Source: Halobacteriovorax sp. DA5
GTDB taxonomy: Bacteria > Bdellovibrionota > Bacteriovoracia > Bacteriovoracales > Bacteriovoracaceae
DNA length: 64,000 nucleotides
Assembly (NCBI RefSeq): GCF_002903145.1
Contig: NZ_PPDJ01000009.1
Span: 186,001-250,000, forward strand
Reading direction: 5' to 3'
The notes under the pieces were generated by a model. That model was not told where the DNA came from. It saw only the letters and a program-made list of their open reading frames with translations, and ran no database searches. Below, piece by piece: positions 51,115 to 60,588 of the stretch. Both the position numbers and the translations under genes were made by a program. Every line of letters starts with the position of its first letter. Position 1 is the first letter of the stretch.

Positions 51115-53567
51115 TAATTCTTTCTCGCTTGATAAGTATCTTCTTTCATTAGCATCCCTGTACCAATTCCGTACTTTTCCTGAGTGCCTAACATTGATTT
51201 TAACTCATTCGTTGAAATCTTTCCATTGAAGAAATTTAGATAACCTTCAAGTTTACTCTTAAGTTTGTCATCGTGCTCATTTAAAAGTTCAATTCTAAAC
51301 TGTGAGACACCTTTTGCAATTAACTCATCAATTAAGTCAGTTGAGCTTTGTGCAATAGCATTGAACATTGTATTTCGACACTCTTGATCGGCTTTAATAA
51401 AGTGCATATTTCCAAATTGATCTTTAAGTTCTACATGATGTTTTTCACAAGGCTTCCCACAGTCCTTAAACGAAGAACCTTCTGATAAGAATGCTGCATA
51501 CACACAGTGTTCCATGTGAAAGCTTGGCATATACTGATGAATATTAACTTCAATCTTTCCAGCATCAGTATTGGTAAGAAGATTTTCTAGTTGTTTTGCA
51601 TTTAAGTCATATGATGAAGTTAATGTTTCAAAACCTTTATCAAGTAAATAATTTGCTGTTTGAGAGTTTGCAACGTTAAGAGAGAAATCTCCTTTCAATT
51701 GAACATCTGTCTTTGATCTTAAATATTGATACGACCCTAGATTTCGACAAAGGATAAAATCCGGATCCAATCGAGTCAGAACATTTAAATGATGGTATTC
51801 TTTAGGTTTTAAAATTCTATTAGTCGCAACACCAACTTGGCAGTTTGGTAGTTGTTTAAGAAGCTCTAATGAGGGCTTATAGTCTTTTCCAAATTCAAAA
51901 TCTAAAGTAATTAGAAGTCTTTCAAAATCACAGTTTTTCAATACTTCGTATGCTTGCTTAACCTGATCAAAATCTCTAAGAAGAAAGTTTAGTGTGATCT
52001 CGTTTTCTGAAACTTCTTTTTTAGATAGTTTAAATGATTGCGATTTTGGTGCTTTGACACTAACTCTTTGACTATTCAATTCTTCAATAGCTTCTTGTCT
52101 TAATTTCTTAAGTGCCTTTGAGTGAATGAAAGGAGACTTACCATTTGTTTTTAAATCGAATTTTGAAACAGAATAAATAGTACGCGAAAGTGCACAAGCA
52201 TCTTTTTCAACTTTCTCAAGATCAGCTGGTTTTCTCGCTTCTTCTACTAAGTCATCACTTTGTCTAATAACTTTGTATTGGCCATCTGTAATAATATAAG
52301 TAAGCTTTTCTCCTGCATTTGCTAGCAGTGTTACTTCAACAGGTATACGCTTTTGCTTATTAATATCGCTAATTAGAGACTCGCTCTCTTTTGCAACCTT
52401 TGGGTCAGAGTTTAGGTAGATATCCATACCTGGGCGAACTTGCTTCCATTTAAAATCATGAGCAAGAGAAAGGCTAACTCGTTTTCCTTTTCTTTTTACA
52501 CTAAAAATAGATGAGCCAATTTCAATACCTTTATTGTCATCACAAATTGCAACGCCCATTCCATTTTCTAATTCGCGATCAGTGTCGATTTCTAAATATG
52601 GAGGATCAACTCTCTTGATCTTACCAAGTTCAATTCCTCGGTGAGCTCCGTAGTTACCTTTTACTAGTTGTTGATGGTCAACACCATGAAGCCAACCAGA
52701 AAACAGGCCACGTGAATAAGTAAGTGCCATATTATCTATTTCTTTTTGACTTACTTCTTTCCCTTCAAGTTTTGCTTTAAAAGCACCTGCTGCTGTCGAC
52801 ACATATGCAGGACCTTTAAGACGGCCTTCAATTTTAAAAGAGTCAATGCCCATGTCTTGAAGTTCGTTAACTTCTTCAATTCCACAAAGATCTTGAGGAG
52901 ACACAAGATAGCTCATTTTACGGCCATGTTTCGTGAGGTCTTCTTTTTTACCATCCACAAACATTTCATAAGAGAAGCGACAGCTCTGTGCACATTGACC
53001 ACGGTTGGCCGAACGTCCGCCGATACTTTCTGAAGTAAAGCACTGGCCAGAGTAGGCAACACACAGCGCCCCGTGAGTGAAGACTTCAAGCTCTCGCTCA
53101 GTATTTGCTCGAATTTCTTTTATTTCAGGAATTGAGTTTTCGCGTCCTAGTACGAAGCGTTTGATATCAAGATCTTCTAAGAAAGTGATGTGATCATGAT
53201 TTGTCACAGTCATTTGAGTTGAGCCGTGTATTACTTGATCTGGATAAATTTGGCGAACAAGATTTGCAAGGCCAATATCTTGAATGATTAGAGCATCGGG
53301 ACCTAATACCACCACTTCATTTAATCTTTCGATGGCATCTGTTATCTCTTCTTCAAATATTAAAATATTAAACGCCACGTGAACCTTAACTCCATAGAGG
53401 TGGCACATGTCGATCATCTCTTTTAGTTCACCAACTGAGTGGTCGTGAGTTCTTCCACGGGCATTGAAGCCAGGCATTCCTACATAGATGGCGTCCGCAC
53501 CACCGTGAATTGCTGCTAAGCACATTTGCATATTGCCCACTGGGGCGAGAATTTCTGATTTTTTCAT
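51114..53567 (-). CDS. U32-family peptidase / RlhA-like rRNA hydroxylase
   Basis: The 817-residue protein belongs to the U32 group. The N-terminal barrel with GGADAIYVGMPGFNARGRT and GALCVAYSGQCF, then RGQCAQSCRF, gives four cysteines at about 169, 176, 192 and 196 that bind an iron-sulfur cluster in RlhA. RlhA hydroxylates C2501 of 23S rRNA. A second cysteine group (EHCVYAAF and CGKPCEKHH) occurs near the C-terminus, about residue 700. The length exceeds E. coli RlhA (about 650), so a second U32-like half may be fused. Peptidase activity itself is doubtful for these proteins. Confidence 0.78.
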   Translation of the reverse strand: MKKSEILAPVGNMQMCLAAIHGGADAIYVGMPGFNARGRTHDHSVGELKEMIDMCHLYGVKVHVAFNILIFEEEITDAIERLNEVVVLGPDALIIQDIGLANLVRQIYPDQVIHGSTQMTVTNHDHITFLEDLDIKRFVLGRENSIPEIKEIRANTERELEVFTHGALCVAYSGQCFTSESIGGRSANRGQCAQSCRFSYEMFVDGKKEDLTKHGRKMSYLVSPQDLCGIEEVNELQDMGIDSFKIEGRLKGPAYVSTAAGAFKAKLEGKEVSQKEIDNMALTYSRGLFSGWLHGVDHQQLVKGNYGAHRGIELGKIKRVDPPYLEIDTDRELENGMGVAICDDNKGIEIGSSIFSVKRKGKRVSLSLAHDFKWKQVRPGMDIYLNSDPKVAKESESLISDINKQKRIPVEVTLLANAGEKLTYIITDGQYKVIRQSDDLVEEARKPADLEKVEKDACALSRTIYSVSKFDLKTNGKSPFIHSKALKKLRQEAIEELNSQRVSVKAPKSQSFKLSKKEVSENEITLNFLLRDFDQVKQAYEVLKNCDFERLLITLDFEFGKDYKPSLELLKQLPNCQVGVATNRILKPKEYHHLNVLTRLDPDFILCRNLGSYQYLRSKTDVQLKGDFSLNVANSQTANYLLDKGFETLTSSYDLNAKQLENLLTNTDAGKIEVNIHQYMPSFHMEHCVYAAFLSEGSSFKDCGKPCEKHHVELKDQFGNMHFIKADQECRNTMFNAIAQSSTDLIDELIAKGVSQFRIELLNEHDDKLKSKLEGYLNFFNGKISTNELKSMLGTQEKYGIGTGMLMKEDTYQARKN

Positions 53568-53882
53568 GACCTGCTTTTAGCACGAGCGCAAAAAGTATGC
53601 GATATCAAATCGTGATTTCAGTAATTTATATATAGATAATCGCCATATTTATCTGAATTTTGGAGCTAGATCATTGGATTATAATTATCGCTAATTACTT
53701 GCATGAACTGTTATTAGCTTTTGCTTATATTTGACTGAAAAATCACGGTTTTTGAACAAAAAATGACGCATAAGTTAGTAATATTACAAAAAGGTGGCGT
53801 TTACCTTAATGGGAAAATAATTAGCCGATTGGTGAATGAGTGGGTATACTTTGTGCAATTATTTACCATAGTAGGGGGCATT
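53568..53882 (+). other. Intergenic region between U32 gene and glyS
   Basis: These 315 bases carry no gene that I can support. The DNA is AT-rich. A TATACT at 53845-53850 lies about 38 bases before the GTG start of glyS and could be its -10 box, with a poor -35 (TTAGCC). GTAATATTAC at 53778-53787 is a short palindrome. The frame of glyS is open through much of this stretch (from 53763), but the ribosome site supports the later start. No T-box-like leader is visible. Confidence 0.5.
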
Positions 53883-55202
53883 GTGTCAGAAAGTAATATT
53901 AAGGACATGCAGCAAATTGTTAGTCTAGCTAAACGCCGTGGATTTATTTTCCAAAGTTCGGAAATTTATGGCGGTCTATCTTCTTGTTGGGATTACGGCC
54001 CATACGGAATTGAGTTAAAAAGAAACTTAAAGAATAAGTGGTGGAAGGCCATGACTTTACGTTCAGATATCGTTGGTGTTGATGCTTCAATTTTCATGCA
54101 CCCAATGGTTTGGAAAGCTTCTGGTCACGTTGATGGTTTCAACGATCCAATGGTTGACTGTAAAGCATGTAAGTCTCGTTTCCGCGAAGATAAAATTGAT
54201 ACATCAGCTCCTTGTCAAAACTGTGGTGCTGTTGGTGAGTTCACTGAGCCACGTGATTTTAACCTAATGTTTAATACACAAATGGGGCCAGTTGAAGATT
54301 CATCTTCAAAAGTATACCTAAGACCTGAAACGGCTCAGGGGATTTTCGTAAACTTTCTAAATGTTCAATCAACAATGAGAAAGAAGCTTCCATTTGGTAT
54401 TGCTCAAATTGGTAAAGCTTTCAGAAACGAAATTACTCCAGGTAACTTCATTTTTAGAACTCGTGAGTTTGAACAAATGGAGATGCAATATTTCATTAAG
54501 CCAGGAACTCAAGCTGAGGCAATGGAGCAGTGGAAAGAAATTCGTTGGAATTGGCACTTATCAAATGGTCTGCGTCCAGAAAACTTAAGATGGCATCCAC
54601 ACTTAGGTGATGAGCTTGCTCACTACGCGGATGCTGCAGAAGATATTGAATATAAATTCCCACATGGTTGGGATGAGATGGAAGGTATCCACTCAAGAAC
54701 AGACTTTGACCTTCGCCAACACGAAGAGTTTTCAGGAAAGAACTTAAAGTACACAGATCTACTTGATGGAAATAAGAAATTCCTTCCTTACGTTCTTGAA
54801 ACATCTGTTGGTTGTGATCGTTCACTACTAGCGATTCTATGTGATGCTTTTAGAATTGAAAATGAAGGTGATAAAGAGAATGAAAGAGTTGTAATGAAAT
54901 TCCACCCTTCTCTTGCTCCTGTTAAAGTTGCTGTTCTTCCACTAACGAAGAAATTAGATGAGCCAGCAACAAAATTATTTAATGAACTCCAACAAGAGTT
55001 TGCAGCTGAATATGATGTGGCAGGTTCAATTGGAAAGCGCTACCGTCGTCAAGATGAAATTGGTACTCCATTCTGTATCACTTTTGACTTTGACTCTTTA
55101 GATGATAACGCTGTTACGATTCGTGATCGCGATTCAATGAATCAAGAGCGAATCGCACTAGATCAAGTTAAGAATTATTTAAGAGATAGAATCTACATTT
55201 AA
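53883..55202 (+). CDS. glyS: Glycyl-tRNA synthetase, single-chain (GlyQS/class IIa type)
   Basis: The 439-residue enzyme charges tRNA-Gly. The start is GTG 53883, with AGGGGG four to five bases upstream. Motif 2 reads [22 protein letters not shown], motif 3 [14 protein letters not shown], and a Zn-ribbon-like insert holds CKACKSRF and PCQNCGAVG. Single-chain alpha2 enzymes like this are found in Thermus, Mycoplasma and deep-branching proteobacteria, while most proteobacteria use separate glyQ and glyS. The in-frame codons from 53763 would add 40 unlike residues and are not supported. A terminator follows. Confidence 0.93.
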   Translation: MSESNIKDMQQIVSLAKRRGFIFQSSEIYGGLSSCWDYGPYGIELKRNLKNKWWKAMTLRSDIVGVDASIFMHPMVWKASGHVDGFNDPMVDCKACKSRFREDKIDTSAPCQNCGAVGEFTEPRDFNLMFNTQMGPVEDSSSKVYLRPETAQGIFVNFLNVQSTMRKKLPFGIAQIGKAFRNEITPGNFIFRTREFEQMEMQYFIKPGTQAEAMEQWKEIRWNWHLSNGLRPENLRWHPHLGDELAHYADAAEDIEYKFPHGWDEMEGIHSRTDFDLRQHEEFSGKNLKYTDLLDGNKKFLPYVLETSVGCDRSLLAILCDAFRIENEGDKENERVVMKFHPSLAPVKVAVLPLTKKLDEPATKLFNELQQEFAAEYDVAGSIGKRYRRQDEIGTPFCITFDFDSLDDNAVTIRDRDSMNQERIALDQVKNYLRDRIYI

Positions 55203-55217
55203 AATAAATTTTTTGAA

Positions 55218-55242
55218 GGGCCACAAGTTCGTGGCCTTTTTT
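55218..55242 (+). terminator. Intrinsic terminator after glyS
   Basis: GGCCAC pairs with GTGGCC across AAGTTC, followed by a run of six or more T. Confidence 0.8.
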
Positions 55243-55266
55243 CTATACTAAGCAAGGAGCGCAGTT

Positions 55267-57918
55267 ATGAGTAAATGGGTTTACTCGTTTTCAAAGGAAA
55301 AAACTGAAGGTAATAGAAGCATGAAAAATCTTCTAGGTGGTAAAGGTGCCAACCTGGCTGAAATGTCTGCTCTTGGATTACCAGTCCCTCCAGGTTTTAC
55401 AGTTACAACTGAAGCCTGTATCGATTATCAAAAAGCTAATAAAATAAATGAAGAAATTAAGGCCCAAGTTATTGAGTCTTTAAAGCTTGTTGAGCTTTCA
55501 ACAGAGAAAACTTTCGGTGGTGGAGACAATCCTTTACTATTTTCTGTTCGCTCTGGAGCAAGAGTTTCGATGCCAGGAATGATGGATACGGTTCTAAACT
55601 TAGGACTTAATGACGAAACTGTTGAGGCCCTTGCCAAGAAGTCTGGTAACGAGAGATTTGCTTGGGACTCATATAGAAGATTCATTCAAATGTATGCAAA
55701 CGTTGTTATGGGAATGAGCCACTCACTCTTAGAATCTACTCTTGAAGATTTAAAAGAAGCAAAGGGCGTTGATTCTGATACAAAGTTAGATGCAAAAGAT
55801 TTTAAAAAATTAGTAAAAGTCTATAAGCAAATTATTGCACAAGAAACAGGAAAGGCTTTTCCTACTGATCCAATGGAACAACTATGGCTAGCAATTGAAG
55901 CAGTCTTTGGTTCATGGAATAACCCAAGAGCTATCAAGTACCGTCAGCTTAATAATATTCCAGGAGACTGGGGAACTGCTGTAAACGTACAGGCCATGGT
56001 TTTTGGAAATATGGGTGATGATTGTGCAACAGGTGTTTGCTTCACTCGTGATCCTTCTACTGGGGATAAGAAGTTCTTTGGTGAATACCTTGTAAATGCT
56101 CAAGGGGAAGATGTTGTTGCGGGAATTAGAACTCCTGCTCCAATTAACGAGTGTTCAAAGAATGATTCAAATAGAAATGAAAAAACACTTGAAGAATATA
56201 TGCCTAAGGCGTTTGCTGAATTAACGGAACTTTATCAGCAACTAGAAAAGCATTACAAAGATATGCAGGATATCGAGTTTACGATTGAAGCAGATAAACT
56301 ATATCTTCTTCAAACTCGTAATGGAAAAAGAACTGCAGCAGCTGCATTAAAGATTGCTGTTGATCTTGAGAAAGAAGGAATTGTGACGAAGGAAGAAGCG
56401 ATTATGCAAATCGATCCTGAAGCACTTAACCAACTTCTTCACCCGAGACTTGATCCAGATGCAACAAAGAATATTATTGCAAAAGGTCTTCCTGCTTCTC
56501 CAGGAGCGGGTGCAGGTAAGATTGTATTTCACTCAGACGATGCCACTAGTATGCACGAAAATGGTGTGAAGGTTATTCTTGTTCGCCAAGAAACTTCTCC
56601 TGAAGATATTGCTGGAATGGCAGCCGCTCAGGCGATCTTAACTGCTCGTGGTGGGATGACTTCACATGCGGCCGTAGTTGCTCGTGGTATGGGGAAGCCT
56701 TGTGTTGCTGGATGTTCTGACATTCTCGTTGATAGTAAGAATCGCACGATGATGATTGGCGATAAGAAATATGTTGAAGGTGACTTCATCACACTTGATG
56801 GTGGAACAGGTGAAGTTATAGAGGGTGAGGTTCCAACACTTGATGCTGAAATCAATGCAGATTTCGCTGAGTTTATGACTTGGGCAGATGAGATTAGAAC
56901 ACTTAGAGTTCGTACTAATGCTGATAACCCAGAAGACAGTGAAACGGCCGTTAAATTTGGTGCAGAAGGGATTGGACTTTGTCGTACGGAACATATGTTC
57001 TTTGAGCCAGAGAGAATCCTTGCCGTTCGTGAGATGATTTTCGCTGATTCAACAATTCAAAGAGAAAGAGCACTTGCAAAACTTCTTCCTTATCAGAAAG
57101 AAGACTTCAAAGGAATATTCAAGGCCCTTGATGGTATGCCTGTTAATATCAGACTTCTTGATCCACCTCTACACGAGTTCTTACCTCACTCAGATGAAGA
57201 GAAAAAAGAACTTGCTGAGTATATTGATGTTGAAGTTAAAACAATTGAAGATGGCTGTGAAAGACTTCACGAGTTCAACCCAATGCTTGGACACCGTGGT
57301 TGTCGTTTAGGAATTACATATCCAGAAATCTATACAATGCAGGTAACTGCTATCACTCAAGCAGCTCTTGAGTCTATTGCTGAAGGTGTTGATGTTAGAC
57401 CTGAGATTATGATTCCTCTTGTTGCAACAGCAAAAGAACTATCAATCTTAAGAGAAATTCTTGTTGAAACAATTAATAAGACAAAAGGTGATAAAGAGTT
57501 CAAATACAAACTTGGAACAATGATTGAGCTTCCTCGTGCTGCTATTACTGCTGCTGAGATTGCAAATCATGCAGACTTCTTTTCGTTTGGTACAAATGAC
57601 TTAACACAAACAACTTTTGGACTTTCTCGTGATGATGCTGGACGTTTCTTAACTGAATATATTTCAAAATCAGTTCTTCCAAATGATCCATTTGTTTCTC
57701 TTGATCAAGAAGGTGTTGGTTATCTTGTTAAGTTTGCAACAGAGCAAGGTAGAAGTGCCAATAAAGATATTCACGTTGGAATATGCGGAGAGCATGGTGG
57801 TGAGCCACAATCAATCGACTTCTGTCATAGAATTGGATTAGACTATGTTTCTTGTTCTCCTTACCGAGTTCCTATCGCTCGTCTTGCAGCAGCACAGGCC
57901 GTGATTCGCAACAAGTAA
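55267..57918 (+). CDS. ppdK: Pyruvate, phosphate dikinase
   Basis: The 883-residue enzyme interconverts pyruvate, ATP and phosphate with PEP, AMP and pyrophosphate. The ATP-grasp N-terminus has GGKGANLAEMSALGLPVPPGF and the phosphohistidine domain GGMTSHAAVVARGMGKPCVAG (about 455-475). The C-terminal barrel has FSFGTNDLTQTTFG and the catalytic GICGEHGG cysteine. Length is standard. With pckA at 3844-5427 it makes PEP from pyruvate as well as oxaloacetate. The stop (TAA) overlaps the start of the serine-hydrolase-like gene (TAATG). The ATG has AAGGAG seven bases upstream. Confidence 0.97.
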   Translation: MSKWVYSFSKEKTEGNRSMKNLLGGKGANLAEMSALGLPVPPGFTVTTEACIDYQKANKINEEIKAQVIESLKLVELSTEKTFGGGDNPLLFSVRSGARVSMPGMMDTVLNLGLNDETVEALAKKSGNERFAWDSYRRFIQMYANVVMGMSHSLLESTLEDLKEAKGVDSDTKLDAKDFKKLVKVYKQIIAQETGKAFPTDPMEQLWLAIEAVFGSWNNPRAIKYRQLNNIPGDWGTAVNVQAMVFGNMGDDCATGVCFTRDPSTGDKKFFGEYLVNAQGEDVVAGIRTPAPINECSKNDSNRNEKTLEEYMPKAFAELTELYQQLEKHYKDMQDIEFTIEADKLYLLQTRNGKRTAAAALKIAVDLEKEGIVTKEEAIMQIDPEALNQLLHPRLDPDATKNIIAKGLPASPGAGAGKIVFHSDDATSMHENGVKVILVRQETSPEDIAGMAAAQAILTARGGMTSHAAVVARGMGKPCVAGCSDILVDSKNRTMMIGDKKYVEGDFITLDGGTGEVIEGEVPTLDAEINADFAEFMTWADEIRTLRVRTNADNPEDSETAVKFGAEGIGLCRTEHMFFEPERILAVREMIFADSTIQRERALAKLLPYQKEDFKGIFKALDGMPVNIRLLDPPLHEFLPHSDEEKKELAEYIDVEVKTIEDGCERLHEFNPMLGHRGCRLGITYPEIYTMQVTAITQAALESIAEGVDVRPEIMIPLVATAKELSILREILVETINKTKGDKEFKYKLGTMIELPRAAITAAEIANHADFFSFGTNDLTQTTFGLSRDDAGRFLTEYISKSVLPNDPFVSLDQEGVGYLVKFATEQGRSANKDIHVGICGEHGGEPQSIDFCHRIGLDYVSCSPYRVPIARLAAAQAVIRNK

Positions 57919-58805
57919 TGTCGATTACAGAATTAACAAACAAAATAAAAGCAGAGTTTGGCAGTTATAATTTTAACTGCCTTGCTTTTGCTTATATTGA
58001 CTTCAAAAAAAGTACGTATGAAACATTTTCTTTTTTTGAAAATCCATTTTTAAAAGGTCAAAAGGTTTATTTTGATTTGGCCTCTCTGACAAAGCCTCTT
58101 ACGCTTGGTTTTGCTTATTTAAATAAACCAGAGCTATTCTCTGAAGATATGAAGCTTCTTTTAAATCATCGTGGTGGTTTGAATTCTTGGGGTAGACTCT
58201 CTGTCGATACTTGGAGAGAACAAATTCTTTCTTATGAGATTAAAGAGAGTGAAACTCTTTATTCTGATTTTGGCGCTCTAAGACTTCAACTTGAAATCGA
58301 AAAGGAGCAAGGGCTTTACGAACTTGTTTCAACAATGTGGGATGAAGAAATAAAGCATTGGCTTGATATCGAAGATGAGATCTGTGTGCCAACGGGGCGT
58401 CGAAACCGAGATATCATTGATGGGGAAGTTCACGATGATAATGCTTTCGTTATTGCGCAGAAAGTTTCACATGCAGGGCTCTTTGGAACCATTGATGGCG
58501 TTTGCCGAACACTTCTAAGAGTAAATAATGATTATCAATTAATTAATAAAACAAATCGTGAAAGTGATCATCGATTTATTAATGGTTGGGATAGCGTGAC
58601 AAATCCTGAAACATCTCTTGCAGGTATTTATTCCAATAAAGATACTTTTGGTCATCTTGGTTTTACAGGTACTTCAATTTGGATTGAGCCACACTCGCAA
58701 AAAGGAGTGGTGATCTTATCGAATGAAGTCATTAAGTATTGGTATGACCGCCAGAAATTAAGTGAAATCAGGAAGGAAATCGCAAATAATTTCTTTTCTA
58801 AGTAG
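57918..58805 (+). CDS. Serine beta-lactamase-like (class C / penicillin-binding fold) protein
   Basis: The start is ATG 57918, inside the ppdK stop (TAATG). The frame is open earlier only as an overlap with ppdK. The 295-residue product has S-x-x-K (SLTK, Ser56 and Lys59), a Tyr site YSDFG at about 115 in place of Y-x-N, and a HLGFTGTSIW block near 250 resembling the K/H-T-G region. No signal peptide is visible, so unlike true beta-lactamases it probably acts in the cytoplasm, perhaps as an esterase or amidase. Coupling with ppdK is unusual. Confidence 0.75.
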   Translation: MSITELTNKIKAEFGSYNFNCLAFAYIDFKKSTYETFSFFENPFLKGQKVYFDLASLTKPLTLGFAYLNKPELFSEDMKLLLNHRGGLNSWGRLSVDTWREQILSYEIKESETLYSDFGALRLQLEIEKEQGLYELVSTMWDEEIKHWLDIEDEICVPTGRRNRDIIDGEVHDDNAFVIAQKVSHAGLFGTIDGVCRTLLRVNNDYQLINKTNRESDHRFINGWDSVTNPETSLAGIYSNKDTFGHLGFTGTSIWIEPHSQKGVVILSNEVIKYWYDRQKLSEIRKEIANNFFSK

Positions 58806-58836
58806 CTGAATTTACAGTTCCTCTTATAGCTTCAAT

Positions 58837-58863
58837 TAAGAAATTCTTAATAATTGCCGATAA
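58837..58863 (+). promoter_or_regulatory. Candidate flagellar-type (sigma-28) promoter of the effector lipoprotein gene
   Basis: TAAGAAAT (58837-58844) and an exact GCCGATAA (58856-58863) are separated by exactly 11 bases, as in FliA promoters. The -10 is perfect, while the -35 matches only four of eight. The -10 is also the left arm of an inverted repeat (CCGATAAATA with TATTTTATCGG, 58857-58882) whose right arm reaches the ribosome site, so the element could double as an operator. Confidence 0.5.
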
Positions 58864-58891
58864 ATATCAAGTATTTTATCGGAGATGAATA

Positions 58892-60574
58892 ATGGGGCTC
58901 GTCCTTAAGCGCATTCAATTATTATTTTTAGTATTTTCATTCTTACTAATGTCTTGTCAGCAAAAAGATCGATCGATCTCAAGTGTCGATGGTGAGATTA
59001 GTAATCAACCTGCTCTTTACTTAAATTCTGTTACAGAGGTGTCTGACCTATTTGACCGTAACTTAGAAGAGCTAGTTGCACATTACAATGTAAACTTACA
59101 AAAGAGAGTTTATGATTCGAGTGAAACAAGGGCCGTCTTAATTTCACTAGACTCTATGGATTTACCTGAAGGTCAAGCATTTGCAATTGATACATCTATT
59201 GAAGAAAATGGTGTTCATGTTTTAAAAGTTATTCGTTCAACAAATAATGAAGCAATCACTAAATCTTCAAAGAGTCTTTTATTTAACTTTCTATCTGAAA
59301 TTAATGAGAAAAAGAATATCGTAAATATCTATTCATTCTTTGAAATTGCACATAATGCTAAAAATGGAGACCTTCGTGCAAAGATCGCTTTAGAAGAATT
59401 AAAAATTAAGGCATTAGGTGATTCAGCGCTTTACGATGAAGATCGTAAAACGATCGAAGAAGGAATCTCTCAGCTTGAAAGTGATTTTAAAGTTGTGAAA
59501 AAAGAAATGAAGGCGAAAGAGACAGCGCGAAAAAATGCAATGGCCGCGCTGGATAAAGCTGCTGAAAATCATCAGCTTAAAGCACTTATTCAAAGTAATG
59601 ACCGAAAAGGTGTTGCAGATCTTCTTGAAAAATATCTTCCCTGGGAGCAAATGACTCCTATTGAAGATTCGTATTGGAATCATATTCTTAAGCGCATGCG
59701 AAACCCTATTGAAGCCAAAGATAAGGTTCTAGTATATCGTGGAACTTATGGAGATCGACTTTTTCCACAAATCGTAAATGGTCAAGAGCTAGAATATGAG
59801 GATGCTGTTAAGCAAGCAAACCTTGGCTCAATGTCGACAATTCTTACAAGAAATCAAGGGACTTATAACCGTAGGCTTCGTTCTTTACAGACGATGTATG
59901 GTAAGAAGATTGCTTCAAACCCAAGTAATGCAGACTCTAAATTTGTCGAAACTGCTCGTTTAACGACAATGCTTAAACAACACTCAATTGAAGCGCAAGG
60001 AAGCCCATTCCTTTCTTTCACTTCAAACTTTGATACTGGATATACATTTGGTTTTTCTATTGCAGATGATAAGACTGTGGCCGATGCAAAAGGTGCTATG
60101 GGGGCTTTCCTAATCGATCCAGAGCTTCTGATTTTTAATCAAATGTCTGGTTTTAAGTCTGAAATGGAATACCTTGCTCCACTAATTACTTTCCCAGATG
60201 AAATGGTTGGATTCTTTGATGAAGATTATATGGAGAAGACAAATCGCGAGGCGATTAAAGACTCACTTCATGACGGTCTTAGAAAAGAAATGATTAGGAT
60301 TTATGGAGATGCTCAAGGGCCTAGTATCGCTGACGAGATTCTGTCTCGCTCAAGTGAGTTCAATGAATATGATAAGGCATACCTAGTTCCAAAGTTGAAA
60401 TCAAACTTAACAGGATCGGCAGAAGGTAATGTTGGAGTTGCCAAGAAGATTAGTAATTTCTTTAGTAACTTAAAAAATAAATTTTCTTCTTCAAGTAAGG
60501 GGAAAGTAAAAGTGATTGATGAAATGCCTAAGATTAATAATTGTTTATACGCTATTAAGAGCTTCTTACAATAA
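58892..60574 (+). CDS. Lipoprotein with ADP-ribosyltransferase-like C-terminal domain
   Basis: The 560-residue product has a lipoprotein signal (LLMSC, Cys22), a helical middle (about 180-235) and a C-terminal region with the R-S-E arrangement of ADP-ribosyltransferases: Arg283 in LVYRGTYG, S-F-T-S at 375-378 (FLSFTSNFDTGYTFG) and E-M-E at 424-426 (SEMEYLAPL). Family members move ADP-ribose from NAD to a target protein, and R, STS and ExE are the NAD-binding and catalytic residues. The block at about 236-332 (VADLLEKYLPWEQM to TRNQGTYNRRLRSL) recurs in the next gene. In a predator an exported effector is plausible. The motif fit is by eye, so this is a strong hypothesis. Confidence 0.62.
   Translation: MGLVLKRIQLLFLVFSFLLMSCQQKDRSISSVDGEISNQPALYLNSVTEVSDLFDRNLEELVAHYNVNLQKRVYDSSETRAVLISLDSMDLPEGQAFAIDTSIEENGVHVLKVIRSTNNEAITKSSKSLLFNFLSEINEKKNIVNIYSFFEIAHNAKNGDLRAKIALEELKIKALGDSALYDEDRKTIEEGISQLESDFKVVKKEMKAKETARKNAMAALDKAAENHQLKALIQSNDRKGVADLLEKYLPWEQMTPIEDSYWNHILKRMRNPIEAKDKVLVYRGTYGDRLFPQIVNGQELEYEDAVKQANLGSMSTILTRNQGTYNRRLRSLQTMYGKKIASNPSNADSKFVETARLTTMLKQHSIEAQGSPFLSFTSNFDTGYTFGFSIADDKTVADAKGAMGAFLIDPELLIFNQMSGFKSEMEYLAPLITFPDEMVGFFDEDYMEKTNREAIKDSLHDGLRKEMIRIYGDAQGPSIADEILSRSSEFNEYDKAYLVPKLKSNLTGSAEGNVGVAKKISNFFSNLKNKFSSSSKGKVKVIDEMPKINNCLYAIKSFLQ
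59597..59887 (+). repeat. Copy 1 of duplicated ADP-ribosyltransferase-like module start
   Basis: This part of the lipoprotein gene encodes a stretch that recurs at 63664-63930: R-K-x-V-A-x-L-[IL]-E-x-Y-[LM]-P-W-E-Q-M, then a [YF]-R-G Arg site, then L-T-[RK]-N-Q-G-[ST]-Y-x-R-R-L-R-S-L. The similarity is in protein sequence and moderate in DNA. Confidence 0.75.
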
Positions 60575-60588
60575 TAAAAGAGGAATAC

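Noticed and set aside
53763..53882. Forty extra N-terminal codons for glyS
   Set aside because: The frame is open, but no ribosome site precedes it, the residues do not resemble the family, and AGGGGG fits the GTG at 53883.
53568..53882. T-box or riboswitch leader for glyS
   Set aside because: No T-box core, specifier loop or terminator/antiterminator pair could be built. The taxon would also make it unlikely.
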